This document shows positions 49,612 to 49,705 of a DNA stretch of 49,705 bases, piece after piece. The position numbers and the translations under genes were made by a program. The DNA is from Borreliella lanei (GTDB taxonomy: Bacteria > Spirochaetota > Spirochaetia > Borreliales > Borreliaceae). Under the pieces are notes generated by a model that did no database searches, had not been told where the DNA came from, and saw only the letters and a list, made by a program, of their open reading frames with translations. The stretch covers positions 1-49,705 of the forward strand of contig NZ_JACHFC010000004.1 of NCBI RefSeq assembly GCF_014205895.1. The letters are read 5' to 3'. Numbering within the stretch: the stretch's first letter is position 1; each line of letters begins with the position of its first letter.

Positions 49612-49705
49612 TTAAATTCTAGAAGATAATTTATTAGTATACTAATAAATTATCTTTATAAAGATAATTTATTAGTATACTAATAAATTATCTTCTAGAA
49701 TTTAA
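49612..49705. other. Hairpin telomere, read through as a 94-bp perfect palindrome
   Basis: The last 94 bases form a perfect palindrome with its axis between 49658 and 49659 (CTTTA|TAAAG). Each half holds a further 34-bp palindrome (49623-49656 and 49661-49694) centred on TTAGTATACTAA, which contains the TAGTATA box found in Borrelia telomeres. About 15 bases lie between axis and box, close to the usual spacing for the telomere resolvase ResT. The end of the molecule is thus a covalently closed hairpin, and the bases after 49658 are most likely the opposite strand. Confidence 0.85.

Noticed and set aside
1..49705. CRISPR array, tRNA or rRNA genes, IS elements
   Set aside because: No regularly spaced repeats with unique spacers, no cloverleaf-like segments and no transposase motif were seen. 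The only arrays are coding repeats in bba64 and bba52.

Overview
The window is most of a linear plasmid of a Lyme-disease spirochaete (Borreliella / Borrelia burgdorferi sensu lato), the lp54-type plasmid. The calls come from recognised proteins (OspA, OspB, DbpA, DbpB, CspA, Lp6.6, OppA-V, P27, S1/S2 antigens, a P13 paralogue), the very AT-rich sequence, the many lipoprotein signal peptides, and a hairpin-telomere palindrome at the right edge. Gene order matches the B31 lp54 order as I remember it (BBA01 to about BBA70) but is reverse-complemented, so the window's right end is the conventional left telomere. The other end of the plasmid is not in the window. OspA looks closer to the sensu stricto/bissettiae type than to B. 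afzelii or B. garinii, from memory only.

Layout. 1-6.9 kb: tandem array of six paralogous PFam54 lipoproteins including CspA and the BBA66, BBA65 and BBA64 types, each followed by its own hairpin terminator. 7.0-11.3 kb: Lp6.6, BBA61, P27, BBA59 and BBA57, plus a possible small RNA. 11.3-24 kb (minus strand): a long phage late operon encoding portal, scaffold, capsid, connectors, contractile sheath, tube, tape-measure, baseplate hub and spike, interrupted by three exported proteins (BBA52-54). 24.3-28.7 kb: BBA37, lipoprotein BBA36, OppA-V, a frame-disrupted BBA33 and BBA32. 29.3-31.3 kb: phage terminase subunits. 31.4-33.5 kb: a decayed gene and the dbpBA operon. 33.6-37.9 kb: DUF261-like protein, a 53-aa membrane protein and the plasmid maintenance block (PF49, PF32/ParA, PF50, PF57/62 replication protein). 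38.2-40 kb: ospAB. 40.2-44.1 kb (minus strand): baseplate W, J and I, tail fibre, BlyA and BlyB holin-like genes, and OrfD. 44.2-48.8 kb: lipoproteins BBA07, BBA05, BBA04, BBA03 and the P13-like BBA01. 48.8-49.7 kb: gene-free subtelomere and telomere.

How it fits together. Read along the minus strand from 44.1 kb downwards, the phage genes run W-J-I-fibre-holin-(ospAB)-replication/partition-terminase-portal-capsid-sheath-tube-tape-hub-spike. That is the order of a circular cp32-type myovirus genome opened once, between the baseplate spike (V) and wedge (W) genes. The telomeres and the outer lipoprotein clusters sit at that break. The plasmid therefore reads as a linearised phage-plasmid with a nearly complete, apparently intact virion gene set, used as a chassis for tick/host interface lipoproteins. 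Partial decay (in-frame stop at 31.46 kb, frameshift in bba33) is confined to accessory spots.
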